Below are positions 26,919-36,054 of a DNA stretch of 64,000 nt, in pieces. Both the position numbers and the translations under genes were made by a program. Location of the stretch: NCBI GenBank assembly GCA_023512255.1, contig JAILZY010000001.1:57647-121646 (forward strand). Reading direction: 5' to 3'. The stretch is from a bacterium (GTDB lineage: Bacteria; SZUA-182; DTGQ01). Position 1 is the stretch's first letter, and each line of letters begins with the position of its first letter. The notes under the pieces are model-generated. The model saw only the letters and a list, made by a program, of their open reading frames with translations. It had not been told where the DNA came from and searched no databases.

Positions 26919-27812
26919 TTAGGCCCGCGGGTGATATTTAAAATACAGCTCCTTGATCTTGTCCATGGTTACGTGGGTGTAGATCTGGGTAGTAGAGATA
27001 CTGGCATGGCCCAGCATGGCCTGCACGGAGCGAAGGTCAGCGCCATTTTCTAAAAGATGGGTAGCAAAGGAGTGTCGCAGGGTATGGGGAGTGATGGTTT
27101 GCTGAATTCCGGCCCGCTTTGCGTACTCTTTCAGTATCTTCCAAAAGCCCTGCCGGCTGAGCTTTCGCCCAAAGCAGTTGACAAACAATAGATCTGTTCG
27201 CCTATCGCCCAGAAGCTGCCCCCGGGCCGTGGCGCAATATTTGCTTATGCTTTCCCGAGCCGAGGTCCCGATCGGCACCAGCCTCTCCTTTGATCCTTTG
27301 CCTTGGCATATCAAAAATCCGCTCTCCAGATTGACATCCTTCACCGTCAGGTTAATCAGCTCCGAAACCCGCAATCCAGTTGCATACAGAAGCTCCAGCA
27401 TGGCCTTGTCCCTGATGCCCAGCGTCGTTTCATCCGGCTGGGTCAGCAATGCTTCCACCTGCGAGTAGCTTAAGACATTGGGCAGCTTACGCCAGGTTTT
27501 GGGAAAGGAGATATTCAGGGTTGGATCCGACTCAAGCCGCCCCTCAAGCATCAGGAATCGGTACAACTGCCTGATGCTGACCAGGTGCCGGGCATGAGTT
27601 CGGGCCCCAATGCCTCGATTTTTTAATTCAAGCAGATAATCCACAACATCTGCTTTTTTAACCTCTTGCAGGCTGCTGATTTTTCTGGCAGTCAAAAATT
27701 GCAGAAAAGATGCTAGATCTTGGCCGTAGGAAGCCACCGTATTATCTGAAAGACCTTTTTCAATCAGCAGGTGATTGAGAAAAAGTCTTATCTCAGCCTC
27801 TATCTTCTCCAT
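26919..27812 (-). CDS. xerD: Tyrosine recombinase XerC/XerD
   Basis: Chromosome dimer resolution at dif. The 297-aa protein has the N-terminal SAM-like core-binding domain (HLLIEKGLSDNTVASYGQDL) and a catalytic domain with Arg in YATGLRVSELINL, Lys in GKGSKERLVPIG, HxxR in HTLRHSFATHLLENG, His in LGHASISTTQ and the nucleophile Tyr in IYTHV. All catalytic residues are present, so it is a standard XerD-like enzyme rather than an integron or phage integrase; no attachment site is beside it. XerC versus XerD cannot be settled by eye. Confidence 0.93.
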   Translation of the reverse strand: MEKIEAEIRLFLNHLLIEKGLSDNTVASYGQDLASFLQFLTARKISSLQEVKKADVVDYLLELKNRGIGARTHARHLVSIRQLYRFLMLEGRLESDPTLNISFPKTWRKLPNVLSYSQVEALLTQPDETTLGIRDKAMLELLYATGLRVSELINLTVKDVNLESGFLICQGKGSKERLVPIGTSARESISKYCATARGQLLGDRRTDLLFVNCFGRKLSRQGFWKILKEYAKRAGIQQTITPHTLRHSFATHLLENGADLRSVQAMLGHASISTTQIYTHVTMDKIKELYFKYHPRA

Positions 27813-27846
27813 AACTTATTTTTTTCCCTGACTTTCTTCGCGACTT

Positions 27847-28491
27847 TCAGGAACGCCGCCTAATTCCCACAAAGGGGTTATAATTCTTTTCTCTGCCCAG
27901 GGTTGATTCATCCCCATGTCCGGGCAGAATGGTCAGTCGATCATCCAGGCAGAAAAGCTTATCGCGGATCGAAAGAATCAGTTGGCTATAGCTGCCGCCT
28001 GGCAGATCTGTCCTTCCGATCCCATCGGCAAAAAGCGTATCACCGGTAAAGAGTATATCGCCAACAAGGAAGCACAAACTCCCTGGCGTGTGGCCAGGGG
28101 TATGCAAAACCATTAGGCTAAGGCTCCCTAACCGAATAACCTGCCCATCGGTCAAAAGCTGATCAGGGGCTGGAGATGGCTTTGCTCCCGGAAGCATCGA
28201 GGCCAGAAGCTCCTGCCTCATAGTCATGAGGGGAACATCGTCAGCATGGGCCAGGATTTTGGCCCCGGATTTAGTCTTAAGATCCAAATTTCCAGCCACA
28301 TGGTCTATGTGACCGTGAGTATTGATAATATACTCAAGACAATAGCCGCTTGAGTTAATCCTTTGCCAAAGCTCTTCGACTTCGCCTCCTGGGTCTATGG
28401 CTGCCATTTTCTTCTCCTTCGTACAGCCTAACAGGTAGCAGTTTACGGCAAAAGGGCCTATCACCAATCTCTCGAGAAAAATATCCTGCAT
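27847..28491 (-). CDS. Metallo-beta-lactamase-fold hydrolase (glyoxalase II-like)
   Basis: 214 aa. The zinc motif NTHGHIDHVAGN (HxHxDH) near residue 60, VLHTPGHTPGSLCFLVGD with His and a downstream Asp (FTGDTLFADGIGRTDLPGG), and a final ILPGHGDESTLGREK are all present. The early part LVIGPFAVNCYLLGC is typical of the YcbL/GloB-like group. Substrates of this subgroup are usually thioesters such as S-lactoylglutathione; the actual one is unknown. It is transcribed with dtd, 23 bp away. Confidence 0.9.
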   Translation of the reverse strand: MQDIFLERLVIGPFAVNCYLLGCTKEKKMAAIDPGGEVEELWQRINSSGYCLEYIINTHGHIDHVAGNLDLKTKSGAKILAHADDVPLMTMRQELLASMLPGAKPSPAPDQLLTDGQVIRLGSLSLMVLHTPGHTPGSLCFLVGDILFTGDTLFADGIGRTDLPGGSYSQLILSIRDKLFCLDDRLTILPGHGDESTLGREKNYNPFVGIRRRS

Positions 28492-28514
28492 ATTGAGCCT
28501 CCTTGAAAAGAAAT

Positions 28515-28952
28515 TTATCGCTCTACAATTAAGGTAACTGGCCCATCATTGTAGATCTGCACTTCCATATGGGCCTGAAAGCGGCCGGTTTGAACCTTCA
28601 CCTTCTGCCTCTGAATCTCCTGAACAAATTCCTCGTAGAGCTTCTGGGCCATATCGGGCGAAGCTGCGTCCATAAAATTCGGCCTGCGGCCCCGGCGGGT
28701 ATCTCCAAGGAGGGTAAATTGCGAAACAACTAAAACTTCACCTCCAACCTCAAATAATGACCTATTCATTTTTCCCTGCTCATCTTCGAATATCCGCAGA
28801 TTGAGAATCTTGTCAACCAGAGGCGGAATGTCATGGGCTGAATCTTGCCGGGAAAATCCAATCAGCACTACCAGCCCCCGGCCAATGCTTCCCACAATCT
28901 CTCCTTCGACCGCTACCGAAGCCTTGGAAACTCTCTGCACTACAGCTTTCAT
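28515..28952 (-). CDS. dtd: D-aminoacyl-tRNA deacylase
   Basis: Removes D-amino acids mistakenly attached to tRNA. The 145-aa protein starts MKAVVQRVSKASVAVEGEIV. It contains the catalytic VVSQFTLLGDTRRGRRPNFM (SQFTL) and the C-terminal GRFQAHMEVQIYNDGPVTLI (cross-subunit Gly-cis-Pro NDGPVT) motifs, all matching bacterial DTD1. A cluster of repeated TGAGATAAGTA units (about 28953-29000) precedes the gene. It is followed by the MBL hydrolase gene. Confidence 0.96.
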   Translation of the reverse strand: MKAVVQRVSKASVAVEGEIVGSIGRGLVVLIGFSRQDSAHDIPPLVDKILNLRIFEDEQGKMNRSLFEVGGEVLVVSQFTLLGDTRRGRRPNFMDAASPDMAQKLYEEFVQEIQRQKVKVQTGRFQAHMEVQIYNDGPVTLIVER

Positions 28953-29047
28953 ATCCTTATCTCATTATCTCACCAATACTTATCTCATCAAAATCTACTT
29001 ATCTCACCAAAATCTTCATCTCAAAACTCGGCTCTTTCGTCTAGATT

Positions 29048-29584
29048 CTAGAAATTTAGAAATTCAACCCGGCCACTGAGGGAGATTTTACCCTTCTCAA
29101 GGCTTAGCAAGAATTTTTTCCAGGCAAGGCCGCTTGAAAATCCTCCAATATATCCGCCCCGACCGATGATTCTGTGGCAAGGGAAAATGATTGGCCAAGG
29201 GTTTTGTCCCAGTGCCTGGCCAACAGCCCGGGGGCTGCTTGGTGGCTCTAGCTGGCTGCTTAGCCATCCGTAGGTCCGGGTTTCTCCCCAGGGGATGGTT
29301 TGAGCAGCCTTAAGGGTCTTTTGAACAAAGGAAGACACAGCCTGCCAATAGACAGGATAGGTTGAAAAATCAACCGCCTGTCCGCAAAAATAAGCTCTAA
29401 GATCATCTCGCAGCCCCTCAGGGGGGAATTCACCACTGAAGAGAATTTTAATCCGATAGCGGGCCGATTCTGAAAATTCAGCAGATGGCCACGGCGAGAG
29501 CAGAACCTCTCTTAGTCCCTGTAAGCTTGAGCTGACGAGTATCCGCAAGATTAAATCCTGGCTATGTGTTTGCCATACTGGCAT
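29048..29584 (-). CDS. ogt: Methylated-DNA-protein cysteine methyltransferase
   Basis: Repairs O6-alkylguanine by a suicidal transfer to Cys. The acceptor motif is IIFPCHRIIGRGGYIGGFSS (the usual PCHRV), preceded by the helix-turn-helix segment WGETRTYGWLSSQLEPPSSP with RAVGQALGQNPWPI. The N-terminal half is diverged, with PVYWQAVSSFVQKTLKAA before the DNA-binding part. At 178 aa it is a standard Ogt-like length. It is the first gene of the minus-strand run to cobT, with dtd 95 bp away. Confidence 0.93.
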   Translation of the reverse strand: MPVWQTHSQDLILRILVSSSLQGLREVLLSPWPSAEFSESARYRIKILFSGEFPPEGLRDDLRAYFCGQAVDFSTYPVYWQAVSSFVQKTLKAAQTIPWGETRTYGWLSSQLEPPSSPRAVGQALGQNPWPIIFPCHRIIGRGGYIGGFSSGLAWKKFLLSLEKGKISLSGRVEFLNF

Positions 29585-29664
29585 GGGTTTAAATATACAC
29601 CAGAAAGAAGGGGTATGTAAACGGGGAAATGGTGTCAGGTCATTAAAAGTTTTAGGAGGATGGC

Positions 29665-29700
29665 TTGGAAGGAACCCTTTTTCAAAAGGGTTCCTTCCAA
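29665..29700. repeat. Perfect 17-bp palindromic hairpin (family C, copy 2)
   Basis: TTGGAAGGAACCCTTTT (29665-29681), loop TC, then the exact reverse complement (29684-29700). It is preceded by ATTAAAAGTTTTAGGAGGAT (from 29642), matching the prefix of copy 1 at 2904-2939 while the arms differ. It lies between the divergent ogt and CNNM genes, so it is not needed as a terminator for either. Confidence 0.75.
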
Positions 29701-29823
29701 AAGATGGGGAATATCCGTATCCGTGTTTTTTTATCCTAGATTGCCTTATCTAATAAAATATGTTTTAATAATTACGCATGAGTTTATTTATCAGTAACCT
29801 TGTGGTTATCTTTGAGAGGAACG

Positions 29824-31107
29824 GTGCTTTTGAGTCAACTCTACTCCTGGCCGATATTATCGGTCGCTCTGATTGCCCTCCTGATCCTATCTGCTTTTTT
29901 CTCAGGATCAGAGGCGGCTATGATGTCGCTCAACAGGCTGCGAATCGCCTACCTGGCCAAGCGTCGCCAGTCCAAAAAGGCGCAATTGATTGATCAGCTG
30001 CTGGAACAAAAGAAGGGGATGCTCAGCACTATTCTGGTAGGCAACAATTTTGCCAATGTGGCTGCCTCCTCTGTGGCTACTGCTCTGGCTATTGCCTTGT
30101 GGGGCAGAAGCGGCATTCTCTATGCCACAATTATTATCACTCTAATTTTGCTGATTTTCTGTGAAATTACGCCCAAAATTTATGCCAGCAGATTTCCAGA
30201 GAAGATCGCTTCTGTGGTGGTCCATCCTATAGCCTGGTGCATGAGCCTGCTGCGGCCGGCTGTCAGTGCGGTTAACCTGCTGAGTGATCTGCTGTTGAAA
30301 TTGGTTGTCCCTTCGGGGGAGGGACGAAAGATGCCCCTTATTTCCGAAGAGGAAATACTGGCTGCCATTTCTATGGGAGAGGAGGAGGGGGTAGTCGAAA
30401 AGGAAGAAGGGAAAATGCTGATGAGCATTTTTGAGCTAGCCAGCATCTCGGTTAAGGAAATCATGATTCCCAGAACGGAGATGATCTGCATTGAGGAAAA
30501 GGCCTCTTATAATGAGGTTGTTCGGCTTATTGAGCAATCTGGACGATCTCGAATTCCTGTTTACCGAGAATCCATTGATAATATTGTCGGTACAATTTAC
30601 AGCCGCGATCTGATTAGCTTTCAGGGAAGTCCAAAGAGCTTTTCTCTGGCTAAAATCATGCATCCTCCCTTCTTTATCCCTGAGTCAAAAAAGGCGCTCT
30701 CGCTTTTGGCAGAATTTAAGGAGAGGAAAATGCATCTTGCCCTGGTGGTTGATGAGTATGGGGGAATCGAGGGGTTAGTTACTCTGGAAGATGTGCTTGA
30801 GGAAATCGTCGGTGATATTCTCGATGAATATGACCGCAAAAGGGAGTGGATAAAGTATCTCCCTGATGGAAAAATTTTGGTTGATGGCCATGCTTCCATC
30901 AGGGAGATTAATCGGTCACTTAATACCAACATTCCCCATGAGGAATTTCAAACCCTATCAGGTCTGATTCTGGATCAGCTTGGTCATATTCCGGCCAAGG
31001 GCGAATCTGTCTCCTATGGGGGGTATCTTCTCACGGTCAGCTCTATGCGCAGGCAAAGAATTTCCAAGGTTGAGATCCAGATTCTAGACCAGCCGAAATC
31101 AGAATAA
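29824..31107 (+). CDS. CNNM/CorC (hemolysin C family) membrane protein
   Basis: Family implicated in Mg2+/Co2+ efflux. About 427 aa: an N-terminal DUF21 membrane domain (ILSVALIALLILSAFFSGSE, AAMMSLNRLRIAYLA, then helices to about residue 140), linker SEEEILAAISMGEEEG, a CBS pair (VKEIMIPRTEMICIEEKASY, LALVVDEYGGIEGLVTLEDV) and a CorC_HlyC domain (PDGKILVDGHASIREINRSL). The start is uncertain: GTG 29824 has GAGG 4 nt upstream, TTG 29830 has the same motif at 10 nt. The gene converges on hppA, with a 9-bp overlap of their 3' ends. Confidence 0.9.
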   Translation: MLLSQLYSWPILSVALIALLILSAFFSGSEAAMMSLNRLRIAYLAKRRQSKKAQLIDQLLEQKKGMLSTILVGNNFANVAASSVATALAIALWGRSGILYATIIITLILLIFCEITPKIYASRFPEKIASVVVHPIAWCMSLLRPAVSAVNLLSDLLLKLVVPSGEGRKMPLISEEEILAAISMGEEEGVVEKEEGKMLMSIFELASISVKEIMIPRTEMICIEEKASYNEVVRLIEQSGRSRIPVYRESIDNIVGTIYSRDLISFQGSPKSFSLAKIMHPPFFIPESKKALSLLAEFKERKMHLALVVDEYGGIEGLVTLEDVLEEIVGDILDEYDRKREWIKYLPDGKILVDGHASIREINRSLNTNIPHEEFQTLSGLILDQLGHIPAKGESVSYGGYLLTVSSMRRQRISKVEIQILDQPKSE

Positions 31108-33171
31108 GCCAATCAGCCACTTATGCAAGTTGACAATAACTGGTCCAAAAACAAGGGAAGCCACGGCCATCAGCTTTAGCAGTATGTTAAGGGATGGCCC
31201 GGCAGTATCCTTGAAGGGATCGCCCACTGTGTCGCCTGAGACTGCGGCCTTGTGGGCATCGGAGCCTTTCCCGCCTAAGTTACCCGCTTCGATATATTTT
31301 TTGGCATTATCCCAGGCGCCGCCAGAATTAGCCAGCATAACAGCCAGGGGAACGCCGGAAATCAAAGAACCTATTAAGAAGCCGCCAAGAGCCTCAGGGC
31401 CAAGAATTATACCAAGAAGCAGGGGAGCAACAACCGCCATGATCCCAGGAACAATCATTTCCCGTATGGCTCCCTTGGTGGTGATATCAACACACCTGGC
31501 CGAATCCGGCATAGCTTTCCCTTCCATCAGCCCTTTAATCTCCCTAAATTGCCTCCGCACTTCCTCGACGATAGAGAAAGCAGCTCTACCAACCGCCTGC
31601 ATGGTCATAGCGCAGAAAATAAAAGGGATTACTCCGCCGATAAAGAAACCAGCCACAACGATAGGACCATATTCTGTCGAAATAGCATCTAATCCCTTAA
31701 GCTGTACTGTCTGGCCATAGGCGACAAAGAGGGCTAGCGCGGTCAGGGCCGCAGAGCCAATGGCAAACCCCTTACCGATGGCCGCGGTTGTATTTCCGAT
31801 GGCATCGAGTTTTTCTGCTCTCTCCCGCACCTCCTTGCCCATACCGGCCATCTCGGCAATACCAGCCGCATTGTCAGCAATAGGGCCATAAGCATCAACC
31901 GCTACAGTCATCCCCGTTATGGCCAGCATCCCGATAGCGGACAGGGCAACACCAAATATCCCCGCGGCCTTGTAAGCGATGACTGTGGCTATGGCCACAC
32001 CCACCAGGGGCAGAGCCGTTGATTTCATCCCTACGGCTAGGCCTTGAATTATGCAGGTAGCCGTCCCGGTCTTGGCTGAATTGGCGATGGTTTCAACCTG
32101 CCTGCCTGAGGTGTAGTACTGAGCTACATACCCGACGATCATCCCGGCAATAAGCCCTGAGAGAACAGCCCAGAAAAGATTCATATTCCCATACCACTGG
32201 GCGCACAAGACAAATGAGCCAATGGCTAGCAATATGGCCGCTGCCGTCATGCCTCGGTTCAAGGCCTTCTGCGGATCTGATTTTTCATCAGTCTTGACGA
32301 AAAATATCCCGATGGTAGAGGAAATAATGCCCCAGGCTGAGAGGAGAAGGCATAACAGGACCCCTTTTACATCGACAGTCGGATTGGGCGCCGCGGCAAT
32401 GACCATGCCGGAAACAATGGCTCCGATGTATGATTCAAACAGGTCAGCACCCATACCAGCCACATCACCGACATTATCACCGACGTTATCAGCGATAACT
32501 GCTGGATTTCTGGGATCATCCTCAGGGATTCCGGCCTCGATCTTGCCGACAAGGTCAGCACCGACATCTGCGGCTTTGGTATAAATCCCACCACCAACCC
32601 TAGCAAATAGAGCCACAGAAGAGGCCCCCATAGAAAAGCCGGCGATCAGCTGAACCGCCTGGATGATCGCTGAATCTAAATCTGGCTGGCTTCCTTTCAG
32701 GATAAAAATGATAACCAAGAAAACCACAGACAAGCCCAAAAGCCCTAATGACACAACACTGGTTCCCATAACCGCGCCACCCGGAAAAGCGACCCCGATG
32801 GCCTCGTTGTAGCTCTTGGCTGCCGCTTGGGCGGTTCTACCGTTTGCTCTGGTGGCAATGCTCATGCCTATATAGCCCGCCGTAACAGAACAAAGGGCGC
32901 CGACCACAAAGGCTAGGGCTGTCAATTTATCAACAAATATCAAAAGAGCAACAAACACCACAGCTACAAAAACCGCAATGGCTTTATACTCTCTGAACAG
33001 GAAGGCCATTGCCCCTTCATGGATAGCATCAGAGATCCTGATCATTTTCTCTGTGCCCGGATCTTTCGACAGTATTTTCACCGCCAGAATCCAGACAAAA
33101 AGCATGCCAAGAATTCCTATGGCGATCGAAACCAAAATAGGCCCCAATGAACCACTGATTAAGGCATCCAT
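31099..33171 (-). CDS. hppA: Membrane-bound pyrophosphatase, K+-dependent type
   Basis: Uses PPi hydrolysis to pump H+ or Na+ out of the cell. The 690 aa are almost all membrane helices, with DNVGDVAGMGADLFESY (PPi and Mg2+ site, near residue 232), a second Asp-rich motif DAYGPIADNAAGIAEMAG and a third DTVGDPFKDTAGPSLNILLK near the C-terminus. GNTTAAIGKGFAIG has Ala where K+-independent enzymes have Lys, so the enzyme should require K+. Whether it moves Na+ or H+ cannot be decided by eye. An upstream gap of about 240 bp separates it from pth. Its 3' end overlaps the convergent CNNM gene by 9 bp. Confidence 0.96.
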   Translation of the reverse strand: MDALISGSLGPILVSIAIGILGMLFVWILAVKILSKDPGTEKMIRISDAIHEGAMAFLFREYKAIAVFVAVVFVALLIFVDKLTALAFVVGALCSVTAGYIGMSIATRANGRTAQAAAKSYNEAIGVAFPGGAVMGTSVVSLGLLGLSVVFLVIIFILKGSQPDLDSAIIQAVQLIAGFSMGASSVALFARVGGGIYTKAADVGADLVGKIEAGIPEDDPRNPAVIADNVGDNVGDVAGMGADLFESYIGAIVSGMVIAAAPNPTVDVKGVLLCLLLSAWGIISSTIGIFFVKTDEKSDPQKALNRGMTAAAILLAIGSFVLCAQWYGNMNLFWAVLSGLIAGMIVGYVAQYYTSGRQVETIANSAKTGTATCIIQGLAVGMKSTALPLVGVAIATVIAYKAAGIFGVALSAIGMLAITGMTVAVDAYGPIADNAAGIAEMAGMGKEVRERAEKLDAIGNTTAAIGKGFAIGSAALTALALFVAYGQTVQLKGLDAISTEYGPIVVAGFFIGGVIPFIFCAMTMQAVGRAAFSIVEEVRRQFREIKGLMEGKAMPDSARCVDITTKGAIREMIVPGIMAVVAPLLLGIILGPEALGGFLIGSLISGVPLAVMLANSGGAWDNAKKYIEAGNLGGKGSDAHKAAVSGDTVGDPFKDTAGPSLNILLKLMAVASLVFGPVIVNLHKWLIGLF

Positions 33172-33412
33172 AGTATCATCGTCCTCCTGTATGATCTCAC
33201 CAAGTGAAAGAGAAAACTCGGAAATCGAGCATAATCTGAAAAAGACTGCTGCGGCCTAAACTTCTCCGGCAGAAGCTGTGATTTATGTACTCATTTGACC
33301 GCCCCCTCCCCTTTTAAGCCCGTTTTTTGTTATACAATTTGCTCACAGCGCCAGCGACTAATAACCTCTATAACTTATGCCGAAAATTTATGCCGAATTG
33401 CCTGTGTCTGCC

Positions 33413-33988
33413 CTATCCTATTACATCCGGACGATTAAATCTATTCATGGCGATCAGCATCCCTTGATCGAGAATGACCTCCACGCACTGAACTACGGTT
33501 TCAATGACCTTGGCTACTGTGGTCTGTTCTTCTTCGGAAAATTCTTTTAAAACATACTCTTTTGGCTCTTGCTGGCCACATGGTCTGCCGATTCCAACTC
33601 GAAGGCGGGCGAATCGGAAAGTTCCCAAACACTGAATAATTGACTCTACACCCCGATGCCCACCACTCCTTCCCTGCTCACGAAGTCGGATGCGGCCAAG
33701 TGGTAAATCTATATCGTCGTGAATGACCAGAAGATCTTGATAGGTAAGATGAAAATACGAGAGGAAACCAATTACTGCCTTCCCACTAAGATTCATATAG
33801 GTCTGGGGCTTAACAAGAAATGCCTCCTTTCCCCTGATCGTTCCTCTTCCCCATTGAGACATTAAGTCAGTATGCGAAAGCTGAATTTGATGTGCTGATG
33901 CCAGGGCGTCAATAGCCTGAAAACCGATATTATGGCGGGTTCTTTGATAGCGGAGGCCAGGATTTCCTAACCCAACAATGAGATTCAA
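33413..33988 (-). CDS. pth: Peptidyl-tRNA hydrolase
   Basis: Recycles tRNA from peptidyl-tRNA that falls off ribosomes. The 191-aa protein begins MNLIVGLGNPGLRYQRTRHN with the catalytic His in TRHNIGFQAID, then FLVKPQTYMNLSGKAV, LLVIHDDIDLPLGRIRLREQ and GRSGGHRGVESIIQCLGT, all diagnostic. It sits 21 bp after rplY on the same strand, as the end of the ispE-spoVG-tRNA-prs-rplY-pth block that is common in Desulfobacterota-like genomes. Confidence 0.96.
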   Translation of the reverse strand: MNLIVGLGNPGLRYQRTRHNIGFQAIDALASAHQIQLSHTDLMSQWGRGTIRGKEAFLVKPQTYMNLSGKAVIGFLSYFHLTYQDLLVIHDDIDLPLGRIRLREQGRSGGHRGVESIIQCLGTFRFARLRVGIGRPCGQQEPKEYVLKEFSEEEQTTVAKVIETVVQCVEVILDQGMLIAMNRFNRPDVIG

Positions 33989-34009
33989 TTTAAGCCCCGG
34001 CCATAAAAC

Positions 34010-34639
34010 TTACTTAGCAGCTTCAGGTTCAGATGGCGGTGCAGCGGGTTCTGCGGCCACAACCTTTTCGCCGTGACTTATGGTAAACAGAACCGTGTCC
34101 GGATCTTCCAGGATAATAACTCCTTCCGGAGCCTTCACATCCCGCACATGGATAGCCTCTCCCGCATCCAGATTGGTAACATCCACTCGGATAGAGTCAG
34201 GAATAGCTGTTGGCAGGCACTCAACCAGGATCTGCCTCTTGACATGATCCAGGATTCCACCTCCGATCTTGACGCCCTTGGCCTCACCGACAGCCTCTAC
34301 TGGCACTTCTATTGAAATCGGCTTATCAGCCACTGTTTCATAGAAGTCGACATGAACTAGCGTGTCCTTAATGGGCTCAAATTGCAGCTCTTTGATAATC
34401 GCCCTGACTGTCTCTTCCTTATTGGCAGAGTTTTCTATTTTTAGATTAAAAATAATATTTTCATGTACTTCACCATGTGTCTGCTTCAAAAATTCATTAG
34501 TATCAAAGTATAAGGGCAAAGCCTTTTCTCGGTTGCCGTACAGAACAGCAGGGGTAGCCCCTATCCTGCGTAGTCTCTTGTTGGCTCCCTTGCCAAACTG
34601 GTCTCTGACTTTCACTTTGAGGTCAATCTGAACAGCCAT
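34010..34639 (-). CDS. rplY: Ribosomal protein L25 (CTC family)
   Basis: 5S rRNA-binding protein. The 209-aa form has the N-terminal L25 domain (VRDQFGKGANKRLRRIGATP, AVLYGNREKALPLYFDT) and the C-terminal CTC beta domain (KPISIEVPVEAVGEAKGVKI, GGILDHVKRQILVECLPTA), ending in an Ala/Glu/Pro tail. It includes IKDTLVHVDFYE; an eleven-residue copy of that segment survives as a fragment near 43969. It lies between prs and pth, as in many related bacteria. Confidence 0.95.
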   Translation of the reverse strand: MAVQIDLKVKVRDQFGKGANKRLRRIGATPAVLYGNREKALPLYFDTNEFLKQTHGEVHENIIFNLKIENSANKEETVRAIIKELQFEPIKDTLVHVDFYETVADKPISIEVPVEAVGEAKGVKIGGGILDHVKRQILVECLPTAIPDSIRVDVTNLDAGEAIHVRDVKAPEGVIILEDPDTVLFTISHGEKVVAAEPAAPPSEPEAAK

Positions 34640-34705
34640 TTATGCCTCCATATCCCCAAAAAGCATATTACTATGCTCCACGATGTAAAAATTAAAATGT
34701 AAAAA

Positions 34706-35647
34706 TTAGACAAATAGAGAACTAACCGATTTATCAACATTGATTCGATAAATAGTTTCTCCAATCAAATCTGCTACTGACAAAATTTCAACCTTGGGAG
34801 AATTCTGGACCTTTTCCTTGACTGGAATAGTATCTGTAACCACTAATTTTTTCAGCTCTGAAGCATTGATCCGATCCATAGCATTTCCCGATAACACGGC
34901 ATGAGTGCAGCAGGCGTATACGCTCCTGGCCCCATTCTGAATCAGGGCATTAACAGCCTTGATCAAGGTCCCTCCAGTATCGATCATGTCATCAATAATA
35001 AAGGCATCTTTTCCTTTAATCTCGCCAATGATATTCATCACCTCTGATTCATTAGGTCTCTCTCTTCGCTTGTCGATAATAGCAATCGATGCATTCAGCC
35101 GTTTGGCGAAATTGCGTGTCCTCTCGACTCCGCCAGCATCTGGAGAAACAAAAATAATATTGGACAGCTTGAGGCTTCGAATGTAGTCGATCAGAACCGG
35201 TGCAGCTAAAAGATTATCCACCGGAACATTAAAAAAACCCTGAATCTGACCAGCGTGCAGGTCCATAGTTAAAACCCTATTGGCACCAGCAGTGGTCAGG
35301 AGGTCAGCCACAAGCTTAGAGCTTATGGGAACCCTCGGCTGTACCTTCCGGTCCTGCCTTGCATACCCATAGTAGGGAATTACCGCCGTAATTCTACGGG
35401 CTGAAGCACGTCTTAGGGCATCAATAATAATCAGAAGTTCCATCAAATTATCATTGACCGGAGGACAGGTCGACTGAATAACGAACATGTCCGCACCACG
35501 AACATTTTCGTTGATTTGAACCACAACCTCACCGTCGGCAAATCTCCCGACCGTCGCCTCAACCAACGGGACTCCCAGGTAGTTACTGATGCCTTTGGCC
35601 AGAGGCAGATTTGAATTTCCTGCAATTAATTTTAATTCAAAACCCAT
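34706..35647 (-). CDS. prs: Ribose-phosphate pyrophosphokinase
   Basis: Makes PRPP for nucleotide, His and Trp synthesis. The 313 aa show VVQINENVRGADMFVIQSTC, a flexible loop YYGYARQDRKVQPRVPISSK, DLHAGQIQGFFNVPVDNLLA, VSPDAGGVERTRNFAKRLN and the PRPP-binding FIIDDMIDTGGTLIKAVNAL. All class I motifs are intact. It begins 21 bp after the tRNA-Gln gene, so tRNA and prs may be made together. PRPP feeds PurL and CobT pathways encoded elsewhere in this window. Confidence 0.97.
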   Translation of the reverse strand: MGFELKLIAGNSNLPLAKGISNYLGVPLVEATVGRFADGEVVVQINENVRGADMFVIQSTCPPVNDNLMELLIIIDALRRASARRITAVIPYYGYARQDRKVQPRVPISSKLVADLLTTAGANRVLTMDLHAGQIQGFFNVPVDNLLAAPVLIDYIRSLKLSNIIFVSPDAGGVERTRNFAKRLNASIAIIDKRRERPNESEVMNIIGEIKGKDAFIIDDMIDTGGTLIKAVNALIQNGARSVYACCTHAVLSGNAMDRINASELKKLVVTDTIPVKEKVQNSPKVEILSVADLIGETIYRINVDKSVSSLFV

Positions 35648-35668
35648 TTTTTCTCTCTCAAAAACTGA

Positions 35669-35740
35669 CTGGGGCGGGAGGATTCGAACCTCCGAATGCA
35701 GGAACCAAAATCCTGTGACTTACCGCTTGTCGACGCCCCA
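35669..35740 (-). tRNA. tRNA-Gln (anticodon TTG)
   Basis: Folds fully on the minus strand: acceptor TGGGGCG/CGCCCCA with discriminator G, D-arm with GACAAGCGGTAAGTC, anticodon stem CAGGA/TCCTG around loop TTTTGGT (anticodon TTG), variable loop CATTC and T-arm GGAGGTTCGAATCCTCC. The CCA end is not encoded. The U1-A72 pair is typical of tRNA-Gln. It lies between spoVG and prs, a conserved position in Desulfobacterota-like genomes. Confidence 0.97.
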
Positions 35741-35796
35741 TCAATAGTTAATCATGGACCAAACAAGGTCATTGGAATTATTAGCTGAAGCACCAA

Positions 35797-36054
35797 TTAC
35801 ATTTCAACTTGCGACCTGTAGTGGTTTAAGACGCTTTCCTCAATCAATTTCCGCATTTCCTTATTCAAGGGATGAGCCACATCTCTAAAGGTCCCATCTT
35901 TGGTTTTCTTATTGGGCATAGCCACAAATAGTCCATTGTTGCCATGGATGATTTTCATATCCCGAACAACAAAGGCATCATCAAAAATAACTGTTGCGTA
36001 AGCCTTAAGCTTCTCACCATTTACTAAATAGATGTTGACGTCTGTTATTTCCAC
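35797..36054 (-). CDS. spoVG: Septation regulator SpoVG
   Basis: 85-aa nucleic-acid-binding protein. MEITDVNIYLVNGEKLKAYA, FDDAFVVRDMKIIHGNNGLF, VAMPNKKTKDGTFRDVAHPL and NKEMRKLIEESVLNHY match SpoVG almost throughout. Despite the name it occurs in non-sporulating bacteria, where it is a regulator with DNA- or RNA-binding activity. It overlaps the end of ispE by 10 bp, so they are probably translationally coupled. Confidence 0.96.
   Translation of the reverse strand: MEITDVNIYLVNGEKLKAYATVIFDDAFVVRDMKIIHGNNGLFVAMPNKKTKDGTFRDVAHPLNKEMRKLIEESVLNHYRSQVEM

Noticed and set aside
31130-32584. Long plus-strand frames opposite hppA
   Set aside because: Same reason: the minus-strand pyrophosphatase motifs are complete, and the antisense frames have only biased composition.
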